DNA of 64,000 bases from Cognatazoarcus halotolerans (GTDB lineage: Bacteria > Pseudomonadota > Gammaproteobacteria > Burkholderiales > Rhodocyclaceae). The translations under genes were made by a program, and so were the position numbers. The stretch spans positions 143,424 through 207,423 of the forward strand of contig NZ_WUAF01000009.1 of the NCBI RefSeq assembly GCF_009800965.1. The letters are read 5' to 3'. Under the pieces are notes generated by a model. The model saw only the letters and a program-made list of their open reading frames with translations. It was not told the DNA's origin and did no database searches. Of the stretch, positions 16,642 through 26,394 are shown one piece after another; positions within the stretch are counted from its first letter, which is position 1, and the number at the start of each line of letters is the position of its first letter.

Positions 16642-18199
16642 GACCGACCTGCTTGTCCCCGCCATTGGTTCACCCGAAAATTCCACGTGCATTCTTGCCC
16701 GCACCATCGTCCGGCGACTGTGCATTTCGTCCGCAAGACTTCTTCGTCGCGGTTTTTTTCCAGCCTTGTTGTGCGCGGCTGCGCAGGCCCGTGGCGCCCT
16801 GCCCCCGCAAATCGCCGACGAGCTGATCCGGGCCGACCTGCCGCAGGACAGCGTCGCGATCTGGGTACAGCCGGTGGACAGCGAACGGCCGACCCTCACG
16901 CTGAACGCCGACATCCCGATGAACCCCGCTTCGGTCATGAAGCTGGTGACCTCGTTTGCCGCGCTCGACATGCTCGGCCCCGCCTACACCTGGCGCACCC
17001 GTTTTGCGGCGGATGCACCGCCCGGGAACGGCGTGCTGGACGGCAACCTGTACGTGGTCGGCGGCGGCGATCCGGTGTTCGGCTACGATCGTCTCTGGCG
17101 TGTGTTACGGCAGTTGAAGGATCTCGGCGTAAACGAGATACGCGGCGACATCGTCCTCGATCGCAGTGCCTGGAATCTGCCGCCATTCGACCCGGGAGCC
17201 TTCGATGGCAAGCCGATGCGCCCCTACAACGCGGGCGCCGATGCCCTGCTGCTCAACTTCAACGCACTGCGCCTCACCTTCGTGCCTGCCGAGCGAGGCG
17301 GACCGCCGCGCCTCACCGCCGATCCGCCGATCGCCGGCCTGGTGGTCGACAACGCGTTGCGCACCGAAAACGGCCCCTGCGGCGAATGGGATGACCGGCT
17401 CGACGCCCAGATCGCGCCCGACGGCGCCAGCACGCGCCTCACCATTCGCGGCGCGTGGCGGGACAGTTGCGGCCGCCGCGACTGGCATGTAGTACCGCTC
17501 AGCCCGGCGGCCTACGATGCCGGCCTGATCGAAGCGCTTTGGCGCGAACTCGGCGGCAGGCTCAGCGGTCGGGCGAGAGAAGGCACAACCCCCGAGGGCA
17601 CAGCGACCCTGCTGGAAGAAACCTCGCCGCCGCTCGGTGACGTAGTCCGCGACATGAACAAATGGTCCAACAATGTCCAGGCCCGCATTCTGCTGGCAAG
17701 CATCGGCGCAGCGGGCGGTGGCACGCCCGACACGGTAAGTGCCGGCGCGCGGACAGTGCGGCTTCGCCTCGCGGCCATGGGCATCGGCGTCGAAGGACTG
17801 GAGATCGAGAACGGCTCGGGGTTGTCGCGCACCGAGCGCATCACTGCGCACAGCCTCGGCCAGCTGCTCGAGGCCGCCTGGCGACAGCCCTGGATGCCGG
17901 AATTCATCTCTTCGATGGCGATGGCCGGCGTAGACGGTACTGCCCGCAAACGCCTACGCGACAGTCCCGCGCGAGGCTTCGCGCACATCAAGACCGGCAC
18001 GCTCAACGGCGCCCGCGCAATGGCGGGCTATGTCCTCGACAGCAACGGGCGCCGCCACGTGGTCGTCATGCTCGTCAATCATCCCAACGCGTGGGCCAGT
18101 CGCGCGGCACAGGACACCTTGCTGGAATGGGTGTGGATGGCGGACAACGCGGCCAGCCCCGCGACGACGCTGACTGCGGTGCCCTTGCAGCGCAAATAG
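16640..18199 (+). CDS. dacB: D-alanyl-D-alanine carboxypeptidase/endopeptidase, PBP4 (S13) family
   Basis: A periplasmic penicillin-binding protein that trims or cleaves peptidoglycan cross-links. Active-site motifs are SVMK (Ser98-Lys101 counting from the ATG at 16640), SNN in NKWSNNVQ, and KTGTL near the C-terminus. Length is about 519 residues, typical of PBP4. The start is uncertain: the ATG at 16640 overlaps the start of the divergent CAAX gene, and the first 30 residues before RRLCISSARLLRRGFFPALL do not look like a signal peptide, so a downstream non-ATG start is possible. Confidence 0.9.
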   Translation: MTDLLVPAIGSPENSTCILARTIVRRLCISSARLLRRGFFPALLCAAAQARGALPPQIADELIRADLPQDSVAIWVQPVDSERPTLTLNADIPMNPASVMKLVTSFAALDMLGPAYTWRTRFAADAPPGNGVLDGNLYVVGGGDPVFGYDRLWRVLRQLKDLGVNEIRGDIVLDRSAWNLPPFDPGAFDGKPMRPYNAGADALLLNFNALRLTFVPAERGGPPRLTADPPIAGLVVDNALRTENGPCGEWDDRLDAQIAPDGASTRLTIRGAWRDSCGRRDWHVVPLSPAAYDAGLIEALWRELGGRLSGRAREGTTPEGTATLLEETSPPLGDVVRDMNKWSNNVQARILLASIGAAGGGTPDTVSAGARTVRLRLAAMGIGVEGLEIENGSGLSRTERITAHSLGQLLEAAWRQPWMPEFISSMAMAGVDGTARKRLRDSPARGFAHIKTGTLNGARAMAGYVLDSNGRRHVVVMLVNHPNAWASRAAQDTLLEWVWMADNAASPATTLTAVPLQRK

Positions 18200-18265
18200 C
18201 GCAGCATCCGTTGCCGGCAGTGCTCAAGGGTAGAATCGCCCTGTTCCTACCGCCCGCCTGATCCG

Positions 18266-19192
18266 ATGCCCAGCTTCCTCACCGCCGCCCTCTACAAGTT
18301 TGTCGCCCTGCCGGACTTTCGCGCCCTGCAAGCGCCGCTGCTCGCCTGCTGCAACGAGCATGGTGTAAAAGGCACGCTGCTGCTCGCCGAGGAAGGCATC
18401 AACGGGACCATCGCGGGCAGCACCGCCGGGATCGAGGCGGTGCTTGATTTTCTGCGCGCCGATCCACGTCTCGCCGACCTCGATCACAAGCGCTCGTACG
18501 CCGAGTCGGCACCCTTCAAGCGCATGAAGGTGCGACTCAAGCGCGAGATCGTGACGCTCGGCGTACCCGACGTCTCGCCCACCCGGATGGCCGGCACCTA
18601 CGTAAAGCCCGACGAGTGGAACGCCCTCATCGCCGACCCGGCCGTCGTCGTGGTCGATTGCCGCAACGACTACGAGGTCGTCATCGGCAGCTTCGCCGGG
18701 GCGGTCAATCCGCATACCCGCAGTTTCTCCGAGTTACCCGCGTGGGTCGAACAGGCCTCCGCACCAGGCGGCCTGCTGGCGGGCCGGCCCAAGGTAGCGA
18801 TGTTCTGCACCGGCGGAATCCGCTGCGAAAAATCCACCGCGCTGATGCGCATGAAGGGTTTCGACGAGGTCTATCACCTCGAGGGCGGCATTCTCAAATA
18901 CCTTGAGACCGTACCCGAAGCCGAGAGCCGCTGGCAGGGTGAGTGCTTCGTGTTCGACGAGCGCGTCTCGGTGGGCCACGCCCTGGTACCGGGCGACTTC
19001 GGCCTGTGCCTCGCCTGCGGTCATCCTGTCAGTCCCGAGCAGCGCGCTTCGGAATGCTATGAAGAAGGAGTGAGCTGCCCGCAGTGCCATCCGCACACCT
19101 CCGATACACGCCGCGCCGAACTGCGCGAGCGGCGGCGTCAACAGACACTTGCCGCGCGCGCTCCGGCGCACGAACCGGAGTCCGGGGGATGA
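18266..19192 (+). CDS. trhO: TrhO, oxygen-dependent tRNA uridine(34) hydroxylase (rhodanese fold)
   Basis: TrhO (YceA family) forms 5-hydroxyuridine at the wobble position of tRNA. The 308-residue protein has an N-terminal ferredoxin-like domain (FVALPDF to EEGINGTIAG), a rhodanese domain with active-site loop CTGGIRC (181-187), and a C-terminal zinc-type segment with paired cysteines (CLACG, CPQCH). It overlaps the next gene by 4 bases (ATGA). Confidence 0.95.
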   Translation: MPSFLTAALYKFVALPDFRALQAPLLACCNEHGVKGTLLLAEEGINGTIAGSTAGIEAVLDFLRADPRLADLDHKRSYAESAPFKRMKVRLKREIVTLGVPDVSPTRMAGTYVKPDEWNALIADPAVVVVDCRNDYEVVIGSFAGAVNPHTRSFSELPAWVEQASAPGGLLAGRPKVAMFCTGGIRCEKSTALMRMKGFDEVYHLEGGILKYLETVPEAESRWQGECFVFDERVSVGHALVPGDFGLCLACGHPVSPEQRASECYEEGVSCPQCHPHTSDTRRAELRERRRQQTLAARAPAHEPESGG

Positions 19193-19851
19193 CGTTTGAA
19201 GGACGGCTGCCCGTCCTCTATTCGTTCCGCCGCTGTCCTTACGCAATGCGGGCTCGCCTCGCGCTGATCGTAAGCGAAACACACGTCGAACTCCGCGAGG
19301 TGATCCTCAGGGAAAAGCCCGCGGCGCTGCGCGAAGCATCACCCAAGGCCACGGTCCCGGTGCTGGTGCTGCCCGACGGCACGGTGATCGACGAAAGTCT
19401 CGAGATCATGCTGTGGGCGCTTGGTCAGAACGACCCGACCGGCTCGCTGTCACCGCGCGACGGCAACCGTGACCGGATGGTGGAACTGGTGGCCCTGAAC
19501 GATACGGATTTCAAATATCACCTGGATCGATACAAGTATCCGCAGCGCTACCCCGGCGAGCACGCCGAAACACACCGAACCGCAGCGGGCAGGTTCGTGA
19601 CGAACCTGGAAGAGCGCCTTTCGGCAAACACCTACCTCTTCGGCCCCGATGCGGCGCTCGCCGACATCGCAATCGCACCTTTCGTGCGCCAGTTCGCCGG
19701 CGCGGACGAAGCCTGGTTCGCGGCGCAAGCCTGGCCAGGTGTACAGGCCTGGCTTGCCTCGATCACCGGGTCGTCCGCCTTCGTGCGCGCCATGCACAAG
19801 TACCCGGCCTGGCGGCCGGACGCCACGCCGCAACACTTCCCACCGGATTGA
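19189..19851 (+). CDS. Glutathione S-transferase family protein
   Basis: A thioredoxin-fold/GST protein of 220 residues starting at the ATG that overlaps the trhO stop. Residues 8-20 contain the redox-type motif RRCPYAMRAR. The N-terminal domain ends with PVLVLPDGTVIDESLEI, matching the GSH-site ATVPVL...ES pattern, and a helical C-terminal domain follows. Coupling to trhO by overlap suggests co-expression; substrate unknown. Confidence 0.88.
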   Translation: MTFEGRLPVLYSFRRCPYAMRARLALIVSETHVELREVILREKPAALREASPKATVPVLVLPDGTVIDESLEIMLWALGQNDPTGSLSPRDGNRDRMVELVALNDTDFKYHLDRYKYPQRYPGEHAETHRTAAGRFVTNLEERLSANTYLFGPDAALADIAIAPFVRQFAGADEAWFAAQAWPGVQAWLASITGSSAFVRAMHKYPAWRPDATPQHFPPD

Positions 19852-19951
19852 ACGAGCCCGGTCGGGACGTGCCGGTCGGACGTAGAATGACGTCCTCGCC
19901 TCGGCGATCGACCGGGACGAGGGTCTCTCACCACCGACAGGCGGCGCGCCC

Positions 19952-21541
19952 ATGACCAGAAAACGAAGCTCCGCGACAGTGCCTCCCGCCAGCAGCGCCG
20001 ACACATTCCCGCTGTCGCTGCGCCGCGTCGCGATCGACACCTACCGCGAGAACGTCGCCTATCTGCATCGCGACTGCGCGGTCTATCGCGCCGAGGGCTT
20101 TCAGGCGCTCTCCAAGGTCGAGGTGCGCGCCAACGGTCAGCGCGTACTCGCAACGCTCAACGTGGTCGACGACACCGCGATCGTCGGTTGCGGAGAGGTC
20201 GGGCTCTCCGAGGACGCGTTCTCCCTGCTCGCGCTCAACGATGGCCACCCCGCGCGCATCTCTCAGGCACTGCCGCCCTCGTCGATTCCTGCCCTGCACC
20301 GCAAGATGGCCGGCGAGCGGCTGGACCGTGACGATTTCCTGGCGATCATGCGCGACATTGCCGAACTGCGCTATTCGAAGATCGAACTGACCGCCTTCGT
20401 CGTGGCCTGCAGCCAGGGCGAACTCGATCGCGAAGAAGTGTTCTTTCTCACCGATGCGATGGCAGCAGTCGGCCAGCGGCTGGACTGGCACGAGCGGCCG
20501 GTGGTGGACAAGCACTGCATCGGCGGCATTCCCGGCAACCGTACCTCGATGCTCGTGGTCCCGATCGTCGCGGCCCACGGGATGCTGTGCCCCAAGACCT
20601 CGTCCCGCGCCATCACCTCGCCCGCCGGCACTGCCGACACCATGGAGGTGCTCGCCAATGTTGAGTTGCCGATGCAGCAGCTTGCGGAAATGGTCCGCAC
20701 CCACCGCGGCTGCCTTGCCTGGGGCGGAACGGCGGCGCTTTCTCCGGCCGACGATGTGCTGATCTCGGTGGAAAGGCCACTGTCGATCGACTCGCCGGGC
20801 CAGATGGTGGCCTCCATCCTGTCGAAAAAGATCGCCGCGGGCTCCACCCACCTGGTGCTCGACATCCCCGTGGGTCCCACCGCCAAGGTACGTTCGATGC
20901 CAGAGGCACAACGGCTGCGCAAGCTGTTCCAGTTCGTCGCCAGCCAATGCAACCTGACGATCGACGTGGTGATCACCGACGGGCGCCAGCCGATCGGCCA
21001 AGGCATCGGCCCGGTGCTGGAGGCCCGCGACGTGATGCGCGTACTCGAAAACGACCCGGCCGCCCCCAACGATCTGCGCCAGAAAGCCCTGCGGCTCGCC
21101 GGCCGGATGCTGGAGTTCGACCCCGACGTGCGCGGCGGCGACGGCTTTGCGATCGCCCGCGACATTCTGGAATCGGGTCGGGCGCTGGCCAGGATGGACG
21201 ACATCATCCGCGCACAGGGTGCGAAACCATTCGACCGCAATGCACCCTCGCTCGCCCGGCTCAGCTTCGAGGTATGCACGCCGTGCGGCGGTACCGTCAC
21301 GGCCATCGACAACCAACAGCTGGCGCGCATCGCCCGCCTCGCCGGGGCGCCCAAGGTGCAGGGCGCCGGCGTCGACCTGCTCCACAAACTCGGCGACACG
21401 GTGAAATCTGGCAGCCCGCTCTACCGGGTATACGCCGACTACGCCTCGGATCTCGAGTTTGCCCGTCACGCCTGCGACGAACGCAACGGCTACGCGATCG
21501 GCGGCGTCGAAGAAATGGCCCATGTCTTCGTGGAATTCTGA
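19952..21541 (+). CDS. AMP/thymidine phosphorylase family protein
   Basis: A 529-residue member of the glycosyltransferase-3 phosphorylase family, closer in length and layout to archaeal-type AMP phosphorylases than to the 440-residue DeoA. The first 85 residues form an extra N-terminal domain. Then come the catalytic-domain motifs [40 protein letters not shown] and the C-terminal lid. Substrate could be AMP (giving ribose 1,5-bisphosphate) or a pyrimidine nucleoside. It overlaps the following PRPP-synthetase homologue by one base (TGATG), which points to a shared salvage route. Confidence 0.85.
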   Translation: MTRKRSSATVPPASSADTFPLSLRRVAIDTYRENVAYLHRDCAVYRAEGFQALSKVEVRANGQRVLATLNVVDDTAIVGCGEVGLSEDAFSLLALNDGHPARISQALPPSSIPALHRKMAGERLDRDDFLAIMRDIAELRYSKIELTAFVVACSQGELDREEVFFLTDAMAAVGQRLDWHERPVVDKHCIGGIPGNRTSMLVVPIVAAHGMLCPKTSSRAITSPAGTADTMEVLANVELPMQQLAEMVRTHRGCLAWGGTAALSPADDVLISVERPLSIDSPGQMVASILSKKIAAGSTHLVLDIPVGPTAKVRSMPEAQRLRKLFQFVASQCNLTIDVVITDGRQPIGQGIGPVLEARDVMRVLENDPAAPNDLRQKALRLAGRMLEFDPDVRGGDGFAIARDILESGRALARMDDIIRAQGAKPFDRNAPSLARLSFEVCTPCGGTVTAIDNQQLARIARLAGAPKVQGAGVDLLHKLGDTVKSGSPLYRVYADYASDLEFARHACDERNGYAIGGVEEMAHVFVEF

Positions 21542-22440
21542 TGGAACCGACACTGCTTTACTTCGACGACGAGGCCGGACCCGCAGCACGGCTGGCGGAC
21601 GCCGCGGGGTTCTCTGCCGCGGCTGTCGCGCGTCACCGCTTCCCGGACGGCGAGCTGCGCCTGCGCCTGCCGGAACGGCTCCCGCCCAACGTCGTTATAT
21701 TCCGCAGCCTGTACCGGCCCAACGAAAAGCTGATCGAACTGCTGCTGACCGCCCGTACCGCCCACCAGCTCGGTGCGCGACGCCTGTCGCTGGTGAGTCC
21801 CTATCTCGCCTACATGCGTCAGGACATCGCCTTCAACCCCGGCGAGGCGATCAGCCAGCGTGTCGTGGGAGCGTTCCTGGCCGATCTATTTGACGACCTC
21901 GTCACCATTGACCCGCATCTGCACCGCATCCACTCGCTCGATGAAGCGATACCGCTTCGCAATGCCGTGGCGCTGTCCGGTGCGCCGATGCTTGCCACCC
22001 TGATCGCTCAACACCGCACGAACCCCCTGCTGGTCGGGCCCGATGCCGAATCGGCGCAGTGGGTGGCGCAGGCCGCGGCGTCACACGGCTGGGACAGCGC
22101 CGTGTGCAGCAAGCAGCGTCACGGTGATCGCGACGTGGACGTCGCCCTGCCGACCGGCCTCGCTGCGCGGAATCGAGAAGTGGTTCTGATCGACGACGTG
22201 GCGAGTTCGGGCCACACCCTCGCGCGGGCCGCCGAAGCGCTGCTTGCGGCGGGCGCGGCATCGGTGGACGTTGCCGTCACCCATGCGCTCTTCGCCGACG
22301 ACGCACTGTTACTGGTGCATCGCGCCGGCGTCAGCGAAGTATGGAGCACCGATTGCATCCCCCATCCCTCCAACGCCCTCGCCGTGGCCCCGATGCTGGC
22401 CGAAGCGCTTCGCGCCATTGGAGTGGGACAGGCGACCTGA
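21541..22440 (+). CDS. Ribose-phosphate pyrophosphokinase (PRPP synthetase) homologue
   Basis: A 299-residue PRPP-synthetase-fold protein. It has the flexible-loop motif YMRQDIAF followed by NPGEAIS, the first-domain FRSLYRPNEK, a KQRHGD stretch where canonical enzymes have KRRP, and the PRPP-binding loop LIDDVASSGHTL. It is shorter than the housekeeping Prs (about 315 residues) and more like the divergent archaeal-type branch. Coupling to the AMP-phosphorylase homologue suggests it uses ribose phosphates released by that enzyme. It is unlikely to be the only Prs of the cell. Confidence 0.85.
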   Translation: MEPTLLYFDDEAGPAARLADAAGFSAAAVARHRFPDGELRLRLPERLPPNVVIFRSLYRPNEKLIELLLTARTAHQLGARRLSLVSPYLAYMRQDIAFNPGEAISQRVVGAFLADLFDDLVTIDPHLHRIHSLDEAIPLRNAVALSGAPMLATLIAQHRTNPLLVGPDAESAQWVAQAAASHGWDSAVCSKQRHGDRDVDVALPTGLAARNREVVLIDDVASSGHTLARAAEALLAAGAASVDVAVTHALFADDALLLVHRAGVSEVWSTDCIPHPSNALAVAPMLAEALRAIGVGQAT

Positions 22441-22470
22441 TGAGCAGCGCATCTGGCCAACGGATCGCGC

Positions 22471-23814
22471 TCAGCGCTCCCGCCAGGCCTTGTCGAAACT
22501 CGCCGTGATCGGGTGCAGCAGATACTCGAAGAAAGTGCGTTCGCCGGTGCGCACAAAAACATCCGCAATCATCCCCGGCAGGACTTGCAGACCATCCAGT
22601 CGCTCGAGTTGTGACTCAGGCACCTCCACGCGGGTCAGGTAGTAGACCTGTCCCGAACGCTGATCCTCGACCACATCGGCCGATAGATAGGTCACCGCAC
22701 CGTCCAGCTCAGGCAGCGTCCGCTGGTCAAAGGCCGAAAGCTTGATGCCAGCCGGTAAGCCGACGTGGATACGATCCACATCCTGCGGTCGCACACGTGC
22801 CTCGACGACGAGACGATCGTCGGCCGGGACGACCTCCAGCAGCAGCTCACCGGGGCTGATGACACCGCCCTCGGTATGCACCTTGAGATCGGTCACCGTT
22901 CCCTCTACGGGTGAGCGGATCTCGGTTTGAGCGAGAACGAAGTTGGCTGCCGAAATGCGTTCGTCCACATCGAAGATGTCGGTCTGCACCTTGCGCAAGT
23001 CCTCGGTTACATCCTGGTGGAAGTTCTTGCGTAGCTGGAATTTTTCCAGTTGTTTCTCGGCCATCATGGTACGGGCGGCGGCAATGTCCGACTCGTGTTC
23101 GGCGCGCTCTCCATCCAGCCGGGCAATCTCGCGCTCGAGATTGCGATACTTGGTCTTCTCCACCATGCCCTTGCTGAGCAGGTCGGTGAGCCCGGCCAAC
23201 TCGGAGCGAAGGCTTGCCAACTGCGCCTGCTTGGCGCGCATCTGCCCGCCCAGTCCACCGATCTCGCTGGACTTGGACGCGATCTGCTTATCCAGGATGC
23301 TCAATTGGCCTACCAGGCTCGCGCGTCGTGCACGGAACTGGACTTCCTGCGCCTGGATCAGGTCGGCCACCTTGGGATCGTTTCGCCGGTCCAGCAACTC
23401 TTCGGGCCACACAATCTCCGCGGCACGGTCGCGCTCGGCCTCGAGCCGCGCCTGCAAGGCAAGAGCGGCGTCGCGCTGCGTCCGCAGCACGCCCTGCGAT
23501 GCCCCGGCACGGGTTTCATCCAGCCGGATAAGGACATCGCCCGCCTTCACATGCGCGCCATCGCGAACGAGGATCTCCTTGACCACGCCACCTTCCTGAT
23601 GCTGGATGCGCTTGCGGTTGCTGTCGACTTTCACGAGGCCCTGCGCGACGACCGCGCTCGACAACGGCGCCAGGAAAGACCACACGACGGCGAGCCCGAA
23701 TGTCATTGCGATGATCACCAGGCCAATACGCCGCCAGCGGCGAATGCCCGCCAGCGCCTCGGCCTCGCCAATGACCATTGGAGGCGTACCCTCCAGGACA
23801 TTTCCATCAGCCAT
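22471..23814 (-). CDS. HlyD-family periplasmic adaptor of a type I secretion system
   Basis: The membrane fusion protein linking the ABC transporter to an outer-membrane TolC-type channel. The 447-residue protein has one N-terminal membrane helix (about 30-50), a lipoyl half-motif (HQEGGVVKEILVRDGAHVKAG), a long helical hairpin (about 105-290) and the second half (RSPVEGTVTDLKVHTEGGV). The C-terminus GMIADVFVRTGERTFFEYLLHPI is the usual PrsE/HlyD signature. It overlaps the ABC gene by 8 bases. No TolC-type gene is in the window. Confidence 0.95.
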   Translation of the reverse strand: MADGNVLEGTPPMVIGEAEALAGIRRWRRIGLVIIAMTFGLAVVWSFLAPLSSAVVAQGLVKVDSNRKRIQHQEGGVVKEILVRDGAHVKAGDVLIRLDETRAGASQGVLRTQRDAALALQARLEAERDRAAEIVWPEELLDRRNDPKVADLIQAQEVQFRARRASLVGQLSILDKQIASKSSEIGGLGGQMRAKQAQLASLRSELAGLTDLLSKGMVEKTKYRNLEREIARLDGERAEHESDIAAARTMMAEKQLEKFQLRKNFHQDVTEDLRKVQTDIFDVDERISAANFVLAQTEIRSPVEGTVTDLKVHTEGGVISPGELLLEVVPADDRLVVEARVRPQDVDRIHVGLPAGIKLSAFDQRTLPELDGAVTYLSADVVEDQRSGQVYYLTRVEVPESQLERLDGLQVLPGMIADVFVRTGERTFFEYLLHPITASFDKAWRER

Positions 23815-25516
23815 GCGCTTCTCCGCTCTGCACCGAAGGCATCACCACCCGGCGGGTAATCTGCGGCATGAGCTCAGCGGTGTCGCCCATTCCGGCCACC
23901 TGGCCGTCCTGGACGACCATGAGCTTGTCCGTTCCGCCCAACACGGCAGGACGATGTGCGATCACCATCAATGTCCGCCCCTCTGCTCGCAGGGCATCGA
24001 TGGCCTGGCGCACTGCGGTCTCGCCCATGGCATCGAGATTCGACGTCGGCTCGTCCAGCACGATGAGTGGCGGCCTCCCATAGAACGCCCGGGCAAGGCC
24101 TATGCGTTGGCGCTGGCCGCCGGACAGGTTGACGCCTCCGGGACCGATCTGCGCATCGTAACCGCCCGGCATCGCGAGAATGATCTGGTGAGCACCGGCC
24201 AGTTGCGCGGCGTCCACCACCTTATCCGGGTCGATCTCTCCGAACCGGGCAATGTTCTCTGCAATCGACCCCGGAAAAAGCTCTATGTCCTGCGGTAGAT
24301 AACCGACGTGCGGCCCGACGTCTTCGCGTCGCCACTCGGCAATATTCACGCCGTCAAGGCGGACGACACCGGAAATCGGCCGCCAGACACCAATCGCCAG
24401 TCGCATGAGCGTCGACTTGCCCGCACCACTGGGCCCGGTGATACCCAGGCAGGTGCCGGGCTCGAGGCGAAAGTTCAAGTCGCGCACGGTGGCCTTACGT
24501 GCGTCAGGAGGGCCTCCGATGACGGATTCGAAGACCACTTCGCCGGTAGGTCTGGGGAGCGGCATCGCTTCCTTGTCAGCTTCCTCGGTACCGAACTCCT
24601 TGAACAGGCGTGCATGTGACTGCCGTGCAGAAAGAAAAGCGCGCCAACCCCCGATGGCCGCCTCCACCGGTGCGAGACCGCGCCCCATGATGATCGACGC
24701 AGCGATCATCACACCCGCGGTGGTCTGCTCCTGGATCACCAGCCAGGCACCGACGCCGAGGATCGCGATCTGCAGGAGAAAGCGTACCGATTTGGCGATC
24801 GCAGCCACATTTGCCGCACGGTCGCTGGCAACCCCCTGGAGGCCGAGCCCGCGATCGTGCTGCTTGCGCCAGATGGCGGAGAGCCCCGGCACCATGCCCA
24901 TGGCACGGACCGCCTCGCTGTTACGCGCACTCAGCTCCGCAAAACGCGTGCTGGCAGCCAGATCCCCCCCTGCTTCGGCAAGCACATCACGCGTGCTACG
25001 TTCGTTCCACAGACCGAGCAGGAAGAGAAAGACCGCCCCGGCAGCAGCAACATGCCCCAGCATGGGGTGCAATACATAAACCAGCCCAAGGTAGATCGGC
25101 ATCCAGGGCGCGTCGAGCAGGCTCAGAATCTGCGCGCTGGTGAGGAAGGTTCGCAAGGTGTCGAGATCGCGCAGCGCCTCACCATTGCGCCCCTTCGACA
25201 GCGTACGCGTGAAGACCAGACCACTAAGCTGGGCATCGAACCTCACACCCATGCGCACCAGCATGCGCGAACGCACCACCTCGAGCGCGGCGAGCGTGGC
25301 CAGACAGGCCGCCGCAAACAAGGTCAGGTACAACAAGGTGTACTCACTGCGCGACGCCAGCACCCGGTCGTATACCTGGAGCATGTAGATCGACGAGGTC
25401 AGCATCAACAGATTGATGAAGAAACTGAAGAAGCAAATCTGGCGCAACGCGGAGCGGGCGCCATCCATGGCGCGGCGGAACGGCGTGTCGCCCTTGCCGG
25501 AAGGGCCCAGCGGCAT
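23807..25516 (-). CDS. Type I secretion ABC transporter (PrtD/PrsD family)
   Basis: The inner-membrane ATPase-permease that exports a protein with a C-terminal signal. The 569-residue protein has no C39 peptidase domain. Its membrane domain begins at SFFINLLMLTSSIYMLQVYDR, typical of the PrtD group. The ATPase domain has Walker A GPSGAGKST (about 359-367), signature LSGGQRQRIGLARA (about 463) and Walker B LIVLDEPTSNLD. It starts 58 bases after the PEP-CTERM gene on the same strand and is followed by the adaptor. The giant repeat protein immediately upstream is the obvious candidate substrate. Confidence 0.96.
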   Translation of the reverse strand: MPLGPSGKGDTPFRRAMDGARSALRQICFFSFFINLLMLTSSIYMLQVYDRVLASRSEYTLLYLTLFAAACLATLAALEVVRSRMLVRMGVRFDAQLSGLVFTRTLSKGRNGEALRDLDTLRTFLTSAQILSLLDAPWMPIYLGLVYVLHPMLGHVAAAGAVFLFLLGLWNERSTRDVLAEAGGDLAASTRFAELSARNSEAVRAMGMVPGLSAIWRKQHDRGLGLQGVASDRAANVAAIAKSVRFLLQIAILGVGAWLVIQEQTTAGVMIAASIIMGRGLAPVEAAIGGWRAFLSARQSHARLFKEFGTEEADKEAMPLPRPTGEVVFESVIGGPPDARKATVRDLNFRLEPGTCLGITGPSGAGKSTLMRLAIGVWRPISGVVRLDGVNIAEWRREDVGPHVGYLPQDIELFPGSIAENIARFGEIDPDKVVDAAQLAGAHQIILAMPGGYDAQIGPGGVNLSGGQRQRIGLARAFYGRPPLIVLDEPTSNLDAMGETAVRQAIDALRAEGRTLMVIAHRPAVLGGTDKLMVVQDGQVAGMGDTAELMPQITRRVVMPSVQSGEAHG

Positions 25517-25574
25517 GAGTTAATCGCTCAATTCGGTAAACGCAAGTCGGCGACCAAAGGCCGCCGACACGGGA

Positions 25575-26264
25575 TCATTTGCGAGCGCGACGCGCTGTCA
25601 GGGCACCAACTGCCAGCCCGAGAAGCGCGAGCGTCGAGGGCTCCGGTACACCATTCGGCGGCGTTACGGCCGTACCGACGACCGAAAAGGCCATGTCCAG
25701 GGAACCGTCGATCCATGGATCGGCGTCATCACCACGGAAATAGCTTATGCCGTCACCGTCATCACTCGTCAGCCAGAACCACTGCTCCGGTTCATAAGCG
25801 ACCGAGAAAACGTAGTTGGTACCCGCGGCCAGAGAGATATTCAGACCGGTGAGCGAGAACTTGAAAGTCGTTCGGTCATCGAGGTCGAGCAGGGCGGCCC
25901 CACCCGCGGTCTCGGCAGCAATTGAAGTCACTGCAGCAGGACAAGGCGAGGACGAGAACGAATAACCGCACTCGAAAACCGCGGCAGCACTCCCGCCGAG
26001 GCTGTCGAACAGGCGAACATTGAACCCATCCGCATCATCCGCCTGCGTTCCCCACCACTCGAGCGTATCCACCGTAGCACCGGTCGTGAGATGGAAGGTA
26101 TCAGCGTTATGGAGCCCAAAATCGATACTCGACTCATAGCTTGCCCCACCAGCTGCCGGGGCCTGGCCGTATATCACGGCAGCAGAGGCTGGCACGGCCG
26201 AGCACAAGCTGAAAAACGTAACCAAGCCGCACTGGCGCGCAATGTGAAGTAGATCCGATCTCAT
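25575..26264 (-). CDS. PEP-CTERM protein encoded in the type I secretion locus
   Basis: A 229-residue secreted protein starting at the ATG at 26264 (GGAGG 4 bases upstream); the longer open frame lacks a signal-like start. It has a signal peptide (SLCSAVPASA) and a beta-sandwich-like mature region of about 175 residues with LEWWGTQADDADGFNVRLFD and WFWLTSDDGDGISYF, resembling other exported PEP-CTERM proteins. The sorting signal is VPEPSTLALLGLAVGAL plus TARRARK. A strong sigma-54-type promoter lies at 26296-26311. The ABC transporter gene follows 58 bases later, so they probably share a transcript. Confidence 0.93.
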   Translation of the reverse strand: MRSDLLHIARQCGLVTFFSLCSAVPASAAVIYGQAPAAGGASYESSIDFGLHNADTFHLTTGATVDTLEWWGTQADDADGFNVRLFDSLGGSAAAVFECGYSFSSSPCPAAVTSIAAETAGGAALLDLDDRTTFKFSLTGLNISLAAGTNYVFSVAYEPEQWFWLTSDDGDGISYFRGDDADPWIDGSLDMAFSVVGTAVTPPNGVPEPSTLALLGLAVGALTARRARK

Positions 26265-26295
26265 GATGCCTCCAGAATATTGCTCGCAATGCAAC

Positions 26296-26311
26296 AGCAA
26301 ATATTGCGCCA
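26296..26311 (-). promoter_or_regulatory. Predicted sigma-54 promoter of the PEP-CTERM/T1SS transcript
   Basis: The minus strand reads TGGCGCAATATTTGCT, one change from TGGCAC-N5-TTGCT, with exact GG-N10-GC spacing. The GC lies 33 bases before the ATG of the PEP-CTERM gene. It would drive that gene and probably the ABC transporter and adaptor downstream. Confidence 0.8.
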
Positions 26312-26352
26312 TAATTTTTCTTTCATAAAAACATGCATTTAGCAATGAACGC

Positions 26353-26386
26353 GGGGGCCAGTGTCAAATTCACCGACACGGCCCCG
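26353..26386 (-). terminator. Hairpin after the giant repeat-protein gene
   Basis: Arms GGGGCC-A-GTGTC (26354-26365) and GACACGGCCCC (26375-26385) pair with one bulged A and a 9-base loop. It lies about 10 bases after the giant gene's stop on the minus strand and upstream of the sigma-54-type site for the PEP-CTERM gene. No U-tract follows, so termination may be partial. Confidence 0.5.
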
Positions 26387-26394
26387 TGAATACT

